This document shows, one piece after another, positions 45,024 through 52,882 of a DNA stretch of 64,000 bases. The stretch covers positions 124,001-188,000 of the forward strand of contig NZ_FTMV01000008.1 of the NCBI RefSeq assembly GCF_900156175.1, read 5' to 3'. A model generated the notes under the pieces. The model searched no databases. It had not been told where the DNA came from and saw only the letters and a program-made list of their open reading frames with translations. The stretch's first letter is position 1; each line of letters begins with the position of its first letter. The DNA comes from Janthinobacterium sp. TND4EL3. Its GTDB lineage: Bacteria > Pseudomonadota > Gammaproteobacteria > Burkholderiales > Burkholderiaceae_D. The position numbers and the translations under genes are program-made.

Positions 45024-45673
45024 GCGGTTTCGTCAGCTCGTCCACCGTTTCCGCCTGCCGGCTGGAATTTGCGCAGGGCAGGGCGCCCGTGGAAATCCGC
45101 GTCGCGCTCGACTGGGTCACCGCCGGCGAGCAGCACACCATCACCACCGGCACGGTGCGCATGCGCGCCAGCTATGCCGACCCGGAAGCCGTGCACCAGC
45201 CGCCGTCGCGCTTGTCGTATTGCTACCACGATGATTTCAGCGATGTGCAGGGCCAGGGCTTGCTCTTGCGCATCACCGACTTCCAGCTGCCGCCAGCTTT
45301 GACGCAGTGCGGGATCGGCACCTTGATCTGGTCGCGCATCCACCGGGCGCTGGACGGCGCCGGCCTGCTGCCCATGCAGCTGCGGGGCGGCTTGAGCAGC
45401 ACGGATGCGACGGTGCGCCAGGTCGATGCGGCGGGACGGCAGGTCAGGCGGATGTCGCATGGCGGTTTCTATCCCGCGTCCGTGCCGAATATCGCGCGCA
45501 GGAATGCATTCTGGAAACGCATGCTCGATACGGCAGGCACGCGCTTCGACTGCGACGCCGCCGGCGTCGGCGGCTTTGCGGGCCGCTTCATCGATCCGGC
45601 GGCCCACCCTTCCTACCGTCGGCCGTTTGACGTCGTGGAAATCGACGCCGGCATGCCGGATGGAAGCACTTAG
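45020..45673 (+). CDS. Hypothetical protein, translationally coupled to the serine hydrolase
   Basis: A 217-residue cytoplasmic-looking protein, not recognised. Strand-rich first half (EIRVALDWVTAGEQHTITTG, RLSYCYHDDFS, QGLLLRITDFQL), then a helix around IGTLIWSRIHRALDGAG, and RNAFWKRMLDTAGTRF near the end. The middle part (a surface-exposed strand then I-W-x-x-I-H-R) faintly recalls GNAT or LapB folds, but no acetyl-CoA motif is present. Start in the previous stop (ATGA). Confidence 0.65.
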   Translation: MSGFVSSSTVSACRLEFAQGRAPVEIRVALDWVTAGEQHTITTGTVRMRASYADPEAVHQPPSRLSYCYHDDFSDVQGQGLLLRITDFQLPPALTQCGIGTLIWSRIHRALDGAGLLPMQLRGGLSSTDATVRQVDAAGRQVRRMSHGGFYPASVPNIARRNAFWKRMLDTAGTRFDCDAAGVGGFAGRFIDPAAHPSYRRPFDVVEIDAGMPDGST

Positions 45674-46242
45674 GCAGGCTGGCCGTGCTCGGCGCCGTGC
45701 ATGGCCAGGTAGGCGTGCAGGTTGTCGTCGGCGATGCCCAGGCTGCGCAGCACTTCACGCGTAAAGCTGACGGGGGCCGTGCCGGGGGCCGTGATGACGC
45801 CCTGGTCGGCGACGGCCCAGGCCACGTCCTGGTACAGGGCGGCGCCCGCATAGCCGGTCGTGGCCAGGTTGTCGGCGCCATTCGAGGTGTGGCGGACATT
45901 GTCGAGCACGCCCGCCTGCGCCAGCACGCGGGTGCCGTCGCAAATGCCGGCAAGCACGATATTGCGCGCACGCGCGGCGCGCAGCAGGGCGCTCACATCG
46001 GGCGCCTTGCCGCTTTGCCAGCTGCTGCCGCCGCACACCATGAGCAGGTCGAGTTCATCGAGCGCGATCTCTTCCAGCGCCAGCTGCGGCGTCACCAGCA
46101 TGCCGCCGGACGAGGTCACGGGCTGGCCGCCCTGTGTGGCGAACTGCGTGTAGACGCCGTAGTAGAGGCGGGCGGTGGAATTGAACAGGGCAGTTTCCCA
46201 GTCGGCGAAGTTCTCGGTAAGTATGGTGATGGCACGTGTCAT
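45670..46242 (-). CDS. DJ-1/PfpI-family protein
   Basis: A 190-residue class-I glutamine amidotransferase-like protein: ITILTENFADWETALFNSTA (N-terminal strand with acidic residue), LDLLMVCGGSSW, and the nucleophile elbow IVLAGICDGTRVLAQAGVLD with Cys in AGICDG. The usual elbow His after Cys is replaced by Asp. PfpI/DJ-1 relatives act as deglycases, isonitrile hydratases or chaperones; the specific activity is not clear. The ATG at 46242 follows a GACTTGCGATG-like context. Convergent with the 45020 gene (4-nt overlap at the ends). Confidence 0.83.
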   Translation of the reverse strand: MTRAITILTENFADWETALFNSTARLYYGVYTQFATQGGQPVTSSGGMLVTPQLALEEIALDELDLLMVCGGSSWQSGKAPDVSALLRAARARNIVLAGICDGTRVLAQAGVLDNVRHTSNGADNLATTGYAGAALYQDVAWAVADQGVITAPGTAPVSFTREVLRSLGIADDNLHAYLAMHGAEHGQPA

Positions 46243-46435
46243 CGCAAGTCCTGTCTCGGGTTGGTCTAAGGGACGTGGGCCGGCTGGCCCGCGCATGGCG
46301 AAATCATAATGAAAGGCACTGACAGTTTCTGTCAGGAGCAAGCCCCGGCGCGTGCAAGCGTATTTTGCCGGGATGAAATGATGATACAAGTTGCCAGGGA
46401 CTTGGGCTACAATCGCGGGCCCGTCCGCGCGGGCC

Positions 46436-48139
46436 ATGCCACGCCATGTCCCTATAACGCCGATTAGACTGCCTGCCGCCTCCATGCCGATCCTGTTTTG
46501 CCGCGTCCTGACCAGCATTGCCGGCCTGCTGGTTTTCTTCTGTTCCGGCCAGTTGAGCGCCAACGAACTGCTCAAGCTGGGCGTGCTGCTGGCCGCCTTC
46601 CTGCTGGGCCTGGGCGGCCTGCTGCACGCGTGGCGCTTCCCGGCTGGCGCGACCACCTGGCTGCTGCGCATCGTCGCGCCCGTGTTTTACCTGGATGCCG
46701 CCACCAAAGGCTTTTTGCGTGACTATTTTGGCATGCGGCCCAATCCCGGTGCCGTTTTACAGGCGATGTTTGCGACAGATCAAGCCGAGACGGCCGAGTT
46801 TTTCGTGCATAACGGGATGGCCCTGGCGCAGGCCGCATGCTGGTTCGTCGGCGTGACGGCGGCCGTGCTGCTGGCCGACCGCCAGCTGCGCCGCCGGCTG
46901 GCGCCATCGCATGCCGCGCCGGGCCGCTGGCAGAAGGGCGCCGCCGCCTTCCTGGCCCTGTTCCTGGTGTCGCTGCACGTCAATACCACCATGCGGCGCG
47001 AGAATCCGGCCTTGTTCTGGCCGCTGCGCTACCTGCAATACAGCGAGCAGCTGGCCGCCATGCAAGCGATGCAGCAGGCGCTGGCAACGCGCATGAGCTC
47101 GCCGCTGGACTGGCAGGTGCGCTATGCGGGCGAGGCGGCCCGCACGGTGATCCTGGTGATCGGCGAGAGCACCAACCGCGCCTCGATGTCGCTGTACGGC
47201 TATGCGCGCGCCACCACGCCCCGGCTCGACGCCATGCGTTCGAAGCTGCTGGTCTTCAACGACGTGATTTCACCCGCATCGAGCACGGTGGAATCGATGA
47301 TGACGATGCTCACGCCGGCCGATATCGGCAATCCCGACGCGTGGATGGCCAAGCCGAACCTGCTGATGCTGGCCGAGGCGGCCGGCTACAAGACCTTCTG
47401 GGTGTCGAACCAGACGCGCAACGACGGCTGGATCGGCTTGCTGGCGGGCGAGGCCGATGAAAGCGACTTCATCAACTACGGCACCGGGCGCGGCGAAAAC
47501 AATTTTGACGGCAACCTGTTCCAGCCATTCGAGCAGGCACTGCGCGACGGGGCGCCGAAAAAACTGATCGTCGTGCACCTGCTGGGCGCCCATCCCAGCT
47601 ACGACATGCGCTACCCGAGCCGCTTTGCCCATTTCGGCAAGGCGCGCGACGCCGTCAGCGCGCAGATGGCCAGCCAGGGCAGGTCCAGCTGGATACGCCA
47701 CCGGCGCGACGAATACGACAACGCCATCCGCTACGGCGACTATGTGCTGGACAAGCTGATCAGCCTGGCGGAGCAAGCCAAGATGGACCGCGCCGCCTCG
47801 CTGCTGTTCGTTTCCGACCACGGCCAGGAAGTGGGCTACAGCCGCAATCATGCGGGCCATTCCGCCTCGGACAAGAGCGGCTATGAAATTCCGATGTTGA
47901 TCTGGAGCAATCGCCCGCTGGGCGCCTCGCAGGCGGCGCGCGCGGCGCTGGAAAGCCGGCCCTACCAGACGGACAAGCTCGACGCGACCGTGCTGGGCCT
48001 GCTGAAGATCGAGTCGCGCTATTACGCGGCGCAGGACGATATCCTCAGCGGCGACTTTCAGCCCGTGCAGCGCTTCATGAACGGCTTGCAGTACCAGCGC
48101 GGCGCGCCGGCGCTGGTGCGCGCTCCCGGCGCCAGCTGA
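46436..48139 (+). CDS. Lipid A/LPS-type phosphoethanolamine transferase (EptA/CptA-like)
   Basis: A protein of about 567 residues, with N-terminal TM helices (the segment of about 180 residues contains four to five) and a periplasmic sulfatase-fold domain. The active-site segment is VILVIGESTNRASMSLYGYA, with Thr in GEST as the nucleophile, followed by PASSTVESMMTMLT, VVHLLGAHPSYDMRYP, YDNAIRYGDYVLDKLI and LLFVSDHGQEVGYSRN with NHAGHS. It transfers phosphoethanolamine from lipid to LPS core or lipid A, which can affect polymyxin sensitivity. The start is uncertain between 46436 and 46484; neither has a good RBS. Confidence 0.85.
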   Translation: MPRHVPITPIRLPAASMPILFCRVLTSIAGLLVFFCSGQLSANELLKLGVLLAAFLLGLGGLLHAWRFPAGATTWLLRIVAPVFYLDAATKGFLRDYFGMRPNPGAVLQAMFATDQAETAEFFVHNGMALAQAACWFVGVTAAVLLADRQLRRRLAPSHAAPGRWQKGAAAFLALFLVSLHVNTTMRRENPALFWPLRYLQYSEQLAAMQAMQQALATRMSSPLDWQVRYAGEAARTVILVIGESTNRASMSLYGYARATTPRLDAMRSKLLVFNDVISPASSTVESMMTMLTPADIGNPDAWMAKPNLLMLAEAAGYKTFWVSNQTRNDGWIGLLAGEADESDFINYGTGRGENNFDGNLFQPFEQALRDGAPKKLIVVHLLGAHPSYDMRYPSRFAHFGKARDAVSAQMASQGRSSWIRHRRDEYDNAIRYGDYVLDKLISLAEQAKMDRAASLLFVSDHGQEVGYSRNHAGHSASDKSGYEIPMLIWSNRPLGASQAARAALESRPYQTDKLDATVLGLLKIESRYYAAQDDILSGDFQPVQRFMNGLQYQRGAPALVRAPGAS

Positions 48140-48148
48140 CATGCAAGA

Positions 48149-48185
48149 GGCCCGGCGCCGCCGCAGGACGCGGCGGGGCCGGGCC
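48149..48185. terminator. GC-rich hairpin between convergent genes
   Basis: GGCCCGGCGCCGCCGC and GCGGCGGGGCCGGGCC pair with one mismatch around a 5-nt loop, just after the transferase stop and before the fpr stop. No T-run. Probably a bidirectional boundary between the two convergent transcripts. Confidence 0.5.
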
Positions 48186-48212
48186 CCTGGGGTGTTGCGG
48201 ATGCCTTGCGGA

Positions 48213-48986
48213 TTACTTCTCGGCGAACGCGCGCTCGACGACGAAGTCGCCAGGCGTCGAGGTGTTGCCTTCCTTGAAGCCACGCGCTTCCAGCATTTCC
48301 TTCAGGTCGCGCAGCATGTCCGAGCTGCCGCAGATCATGACGCGGTCTTCGGCCGGGTTCAGCGCCGGCAAGCCCAGGTCTTCGGCCAGCTTGCCGTTCT
48401 CGATCAGCTGCGTGATGCGGCCCATGTTGCGGAAGTCTTCGCGCGTCACGGTCGGGTAGTAGCGCAGCTTGTCGCTGACCATCTCGCCCAGGAACTCGTG
48501 CTGCGGCAGGTGCTCTTCCAGCAGTTCGCGGTAGGCCAGTTCATCGACCTGGCGCACGCCGTGCACGAGGATCAGCTGGTCGAAGCGCTCGTAGATGTCC
48601 GGATCGCGCACGATGCTGAGGAAAGGCGCCAGGCCCGTGCCCGTCGACAGCATGTACAGGCGCTTGCCTGGCAGCAGGTAGTCGGACACCAGGGTGCCCG
48701 TCGGCTTGCGGCCGACGATGACGGTGTCGCCCACTTGCAAGTGCTGCAAACGCGACGTCAGGGGGCCGCCCGGCACCTTGATGCTGAAAAACTCCAGGTG
48801 GTCTTCATAGTTGGCGCTGGCGATGCTGTAGGCGCGCAGCAATGGCTTGCCATCGACGCGCAGGCCGATCATCGTGAAATGGCCATTCGAGAAACGCAGC
48901 GACGGGTCGCGCGTGGTGGTAAAGGAGAACAGGGTATCCGTCCAGTGGTGCACGCTTAAAACGCGCTCTTCATTCATCGAACTCAT
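48213..48986 (-). CDS. fpr: Ferredoxin--NADP+ reductase
   Basis: A 257-residue flavoprotein, the usual length of bacterial Fpr. FAD-binding RAYSIASANYEDHLEFFSIK (R-x-Y-S), GPLTSRLQHLQVGDTVIVGR, the NADP site MLSTGTGLAPFLSI (GTGLAPF), LVHGVRQVDELAY, VMICGSSDML and a C-terminal VVERAFAEK (E-K tail typical of the subclass). It exchanges electrons between NADPH and ferredoxin or flavodoxin and often belongs to the oxidative-stress response. The ATG at 48986 gives the family N-terminus. Monocistronic. Confidence 0.94.
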   Translation of the reverse strand: MSSMNEERVLSVHHWTDTLFSFTTTRDPSLRFSNGHFTMIGLRVDGKPLLRAYSIASANYEDHLEFFSIKVPGGPLTSRLQHLQVGDTVIVGRKPTGTLVSDYLLPGKRLYMLSTGTGLAPFLSIVRDPDIYERFDQLILVHGVRQVDELAYRELLEEHLPQHEFLGEMVSDKLRYYPTVTREDFRNMGRITQLIENGKLAEDLGLPALNPAEDRVMICGSSDMLRDLKEMLEARGFKEGNTSTPGDFVVERAFAEK

Positions 48987-49211
48987 AGTATTTGTTGGCT
49001 GGTCAAAAAAATGGTTAGTTGCTGGCAACTGCTGGCAAAAGTGAAACCCTGTGTAGGCCCAGCCGCTATTGTACTGGCCTCCACACGAAATTGTTACCGT
49101 CTATCGCCGCCTATGCTGCCGCACGCGTTGCCGACATTATAGTGCGGTTGGCAAGATCGGGCTGGAATTCGCCCCGAAACGCCCTGCCGGCATGCGGACT
49201 CTTGACCTGCC

Positions 49212-50357
49212 TCACTTTTTCAGGGCGCCGCGCCAGGGTTGCCGCCGGCGCGTGCCGGCGCAGCCGTGGCGCCAGCGCCGGCGCAGGGCGGCATTCGCCG
49301 GTTCGGACACGTAGCGGGCCACGAGGGCGGCCGCCAGCGCCGTCGCGGCCAGGAAGAGCGCCAGCCACGGCAGCCGTTCCGCGTAGCCCAGTCCCGCCTT
49401 GTCGATGACGTTGCGCATGCCGGCCAGCACGATGATGTGGAACAGGTACAGCTCATAGCTGTGCCGTCCCAGCCACTGCAGCGGCCCGGGACGGCCGTCG
49501 CGCGCCGCCGGGACCGCCGTGGCGCCCGCGATGAAGGCGGCGCTGGCCAGCGCGATGGCGCAAAAGCCAAAGACTTCATGGCCGCCGATGCCGCGCACGT
49601 ACACGGCCGCCAGGGCCAGGCCGGCCGCCCGGCGCAGGAGTTTCCCGGCCCGCGGCCCGGGCTGCCAATGCTGTGTCAGCAGGGCCGTCAGGCAGCCGAT
49701 GGCGATGGCGTCGAAACAGGCAAGGTAGCCGTACATGTAGTAAATCTCGTTGTCGGCGTGCAGGCTTCGGTACACGGGGCCGGCGACGATGGCGGCGCCG
49801 CACAGCAGCATGATCGCCTGGCGCCGGCGCAGCAGGCGGCACGACAGCGGCAGCAGCAGATAAAACATTTCCTCGACGGACAGTGACCAGTAGACGTTCA
49901 GGCAGTAATTGAAATAGCCGGCGCTTTGCATCAGCACGTTGTGCCAGAAGGTCAGCACGGAAGCGATGGCGATGACGAAATAGCTGGCTGGCAAGTCCTT
50001 GCCGCCGTCCGAATTGGCAAAGAAGGGCACGTCCAGCACGCCCAGCAGCACGATCAGGGACAGGGCCAGCAGCAGCGCGGGCAGCAGGCGGGCGACGCGG
50101 TAGGCATAGAACGCGGCCAGGTCGATGCGCGCCAGGTCGCCCCAGCGGCGCAGCGAGGTCGCGGTGATCAGGTAGCCGGAAATGACGAAGAACATGGTCA
50201 CGCCGTAATTGCCCTGGTAGGCGGCTTTCAACAGCCAGTCCGGCAGGGCCGACAGCGGGCTGTTCTTCAAGCCGTAGGCCAGCGCGAAGTGCAGCAGCAG
50301 CACGCAGAGGATGGCGACGCCGCGCAGGGCGTCGATATGATGGTTGCGTGCTTGCAA
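49212..50357 (-). CDS. Acyltransferase 3 family membrane protein
   Basis: A 381-residue protein with about ten TM helices. The catalytic N-terminus HHIDALRGVAILCVLLLHF (R-G-x-A..H), GVTMFFVISGYLITATSLRR and the YWSLSVEEMFYLLLPLSCRL motif are typical of OafA-type O-acyltransferases that decorate exopolysaccharide, LPS or peptidoglycan. The start is a TTG at 50357 preceded by AGAGGAAA; no ATG is available. The target cannot be told, since no polysaccharide genes flank it. Confidence 0.87.
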   Translation of the reverse strand: MQARNHHIDALRGVAILCVLLLHFALAYGLKNSPLSALPDWLLKAAYQGNYGVTMFFVISGYLITATSLRRWGDLARIDLAAFYAYRVARLLPALLLALSLIVLLGVLDVPFFANSDGGKDLPASYFVIAIASVLTFWHNVLMQSAGYFNYCLNVYWSLSVEEMFYLLLPLSCRLLRRRQAIMLLCGAAIVAGPVYRSLHADNEIYYMYGYLACFDAIAIGCLTALLTQHWQPGPRAGKLLRRAAGLALAAVYVRGIGGHEVFGFCAIALASAAFIAGATAVPAARDGRPGPLQWLGRHSYELYLFHIIVLAGMRNVIDKAGLGYAERLPWLALFLAATALAAALVARYVSEPANAALRRRWRHGCAGTRRRQPWRGALKK

Positions 50358-50609
50358 AGGTTTCCTCTTTGGTAAGGCGGCAGGAGGGGCGATTATGTGA
50401 GCGATGCCGCGCGCAGGTCAACGATTTTGCAATTGGCGGCGCGGACGCGCCGAATGGGGCGGGGTGCGGGGCCGCCCGCCGTGTATGATATTGCCTAACA
50501 GAATTGTTGGGCATCTGTCATCTTGCGGGCGCGGTTTGTCGTGCCTGCAGCCCATGAATCTGCGTGCACGATTCCGGCCGCCGCGATGCCCGACCCACAG
50601 CGAAAGGTA

Positions 50610-52121
50610 ATGAAGATGTATAAAACAGTGCGCGAAATGTTCCTGCATTTCAAGGAAGCCGTGCCATTCCGGCTCGTGCCGGCCCTGATCTGCACGGTCT
50701 TGCTGGTGAGCATGCTATTGCTGCCGGCGCCAGACGGCCTGACGCCCAAGGCCTGGGGCTTGCTGGCGATCTTCCTCACCACGATACTGGCGATCATCTT
50801 AAAAGTCATGCCCATCGGCGTGATGGCCATGATGGCCATCGTGATCGTTTCCTTGTCGCAAGTGACGTCGACCTCGTCCAAGGGCGCCATCACGGATGCG
50901 CTGAGCAGCTTTGCCAATCCCCTGATCTGGCTGATCGTCGTGGCAATCCTGATATCGCGCGGCCTCAAGAAAACGGGGCTGGGCAGCCGCATCGGCCTGC
51001 TGTTCATCTCGCTGCTGGGCAAGCGCACCATGGGCATCGGCTATGGCCTGGCCATCTGCGAACTGGTGCTGGCGCCATTTACGCCGAGTAACACGGCACG
51101 CGGCGGCGGCATTGTCCACCCCGTCATGAAATCGATCGCCAACGCCTTCGATTCGGACCCGGCCAAGGGCACGGAAGGCAAGGTGGGCACCTATCTGGCT
51201 CTCGTCAACTACCACGCCAACCCGATCACCTCGGCCATGTTCCTGACGGCCACGGCGCCCAACCCGCTGGTGGTCGATTTCGTCGCCAAGGCCAGCGGCC
51301 AGAACTTCCACCTGACGTGGACCACCTGGGCCCTGTGCATGCTGCTGCCTGGCCTCGTCTGCCTGCTGGTGATGCCTTTGATTATCTATTGGCTGTCGCC
51401 GCCGCAGCTGAAAGCCACGCCGGACGCCGTCACCTATGCCAAGGCCCAGCTGAAAAGCATGGGACCGCTGTCGCCTTCGGAAAAAGTCATGCTGGGCACC
51501 TTCGCCCTGCTGCTCTTGCTGTGGGCGAACGTGCCCGCCATGCTGTTCGGCCCCGCGTTTTCGCTCGACGCGACCGTCGTCGCCTTCGTCGGCCTGTTCG
51601 TGCTGATCATTACGGGCACCATCGACTGGGATGACGTGCTGTCGGAAAAGAGCGCCTGGGACACCCTCGTGTGGTTTGGCGCCCTCGTCATGATGGCCGA
51701 GCAGCTGAACAAGACGGGCGTGATCGCCTGGTTCTCGGCCGGCATGAAGGGCGCCATCGTCGCCAGCGGCATGGACTGGCTGCCGATCGCCGGCGTGCTC
51801 GTGCTCGTGTTTGTCTTTTCGCATTATTTCTTTGCCAGCACGACGGCCCACATCAGCGCCATGCTGCTGGCCTTCCTGACGGTGGGCCTGCACCTGATCC
51901 CGGCCGAATACCACGTGCCCTTCATGCTGATGATGACGGCCGGCTCGGCCATCATGATGACCCTGACCCACTATGCGACGGGCACCTCGCCCATCATCTT
52001 CGGCAGCGGCTTCGTGACGATGGGCAACTGGTGGCGGGTCGGCTTCATCATGTGCGTGGTGGAACTGCTGATCTTTGCCGTCGTCGGCACCGCGTGGTGG
52101 AAGGTGCTCGGCTACTGGTAA
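50610..52121 (+). CDS. DASS-family dicarboxylate/anion:sodium symporter or exchanger
   Basis: A 503-residue transporter with about 12 to 13 TM helices. The CitT/2-oxoglutarate-malate translocator signature is visible: GLAICELVLAPFTPSNTARGG (first SNT motif) and GSAIMMTLTHYATGTSPIIF (second, with GTSP), plus the loop YLALVNYHANPITSAMFLTA. Substrate probably a C4/C5 di- or tricarboxylate. The ATG at 50610 lies next to AAAGG; the ATG at 50616 is an equal candidate. Confidence 0.9.
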   Translation: MKMYKTVREMFLHFKEAVPFRLVPALICTVLLVSMLLLPAPDGLTPKAWGLLAIFLTTILAIILKVMPIGVMAMMAIVIVSLSQVTSTSSKGAITDALSSFANPLIWLIVVAILISRGLKKTGLGSRIGLLFISLLGKRTMGIGYGLAICELVLAPFTPSNTARGGGIVHPVMKSIANAFDSDPAKGTEGKVGTYLALVNYHANPITSAMFLTATAPNPLVVDFVAKASGQNFHLTWTTWALCMLLPGLVCLLVMPLIIYWLSPPQLKATPDAVTYAKAQLKSMGPLSPSEKVMLGTFALLLLLWANVPAMLFGPAFSLDATVVAFVGLFVLIITGTIDWDDVLSEKSAWDTLVWFGALVMMAEQLNKTGVIAWFSAGMKGAIVASGMDWLPIAGVLVLVFVFSHYFFASTTAHISAMLLAFLTVGLHLIPAEYHVPFMLMMTAGSAIMMTLTHYATGTSPIIFGSGFVTMGNWWRVGFIMCVVELLIFAVVGTAWWKVLGYW

Positions 52122-52130
52122 GCCGGCTTG

Positions 52131-52778
52131 CTAGAGCTGGCGCGCCAGCTGCCGCATGGCCGCCAGGCATTGCGCCAGCTCGCCGCCGACGGCGCGCTTC
52201 CACAGCACGGCGGCCTGCGACCACGCCTGTTTTGCCAGCAAGTCCCTGAGCTGCGCTTGCAGATCGGCCGGCAAGCCGCCGAACTGGCGCAGTTCCAGCG
52301 TGCGGGGCTGGCCGTGGCGGCCCGCCGGGTCCAGCTCTTCGAGCGCGTCGTGCAGGCTGCCGGGCCGGTGCAGGGCGCCGGCCTCATCCATGTACGCCAG
52401 TTGCACGTCCGGCGTTGCATCCAGGTCGTAGCCCGGGTCGCGGCAAGGCTCGTCGAGGAGCTGGGCGATATTGTAGATTGTCAACACCTGCGCGGACCGC
52501 ACGACGTCGGTCAGATCGTGCACGTCGACGCCCGCGTCCAGCAGGCGCTGCAGGGCAGGCGAGTTAATGAAGGGGAAATCCGACTCGCCCAGGTCGCGCC
52601 AGCGCGCGATCCACCGGGGCTGCGGCAAGTCTTCATCGACGACGTCGGCCCACAGGCCCCGCAGCAGCAACTGCCGCAGCAAACGGTCATATTTCTTGTT
52701 CGCACTATCGTGCTCCAGGGCATCGGCCTGAGCCCCGTCGATCCCGCATTGCCGCAATCGCCCGCCTATCGTCGTCAT
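52131..52778 (-). CDS. Hypothetical protein
   Basis: A 215-residue soluble, acidic protein, not recognised. Features: NKKYDRLLRQLLLRGLWADV (helical), RDLGESDFPFINSPALQRLL and a VVRSAQVLTIYNIAQLLDEP helix that may be the core, then PADLQAQLRDLLAKQAWSQA and a final helix. Start taken at 52778 (MTTIGGRLR) where the amphipathic helix begins; an in-frame ATG at 52805 is possible. Convergent with the DASS gene, 9 nt apart at the stops. Confidence 0.6.
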   Translation of the reverse strand: MTTIGGRLRQCGIDGAQADALEHDSANKKYDRLLRQLLLRGLWADVVDEDLPQPRWIARWRDLGESDFPFINSPALQRLLDAGVDVHDLTDVVRSAQVLTIYNIAQLLDEPCRDPGYDLDATPDVQLAYMDEAGALHRPGSLHDALEELDPAGRHGQPRTLELRQFGGLPADLQAQLRDLLAKQAWSQAAVLWKRAVGGELAQCLAAMRQLARQL

Positions 52779-52882
52779 GGTATGCCGCCAACCTTTCCAT
52801 CGCATCTGGTCCAGGCAGCATCATATACTGCCGCGCGCACGCCGGGCAGCGCGGCGGCGCCTCAGCCCGCGGCTTGCCCCGG

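Noticed and set aside
50492-50513. TGCCTAACA / TGTTGGGCA dyad before the DASS transporter
   Set aside because: Short and imperfect; may be an operator, but no regulator gene is adjacent, so it was not called.
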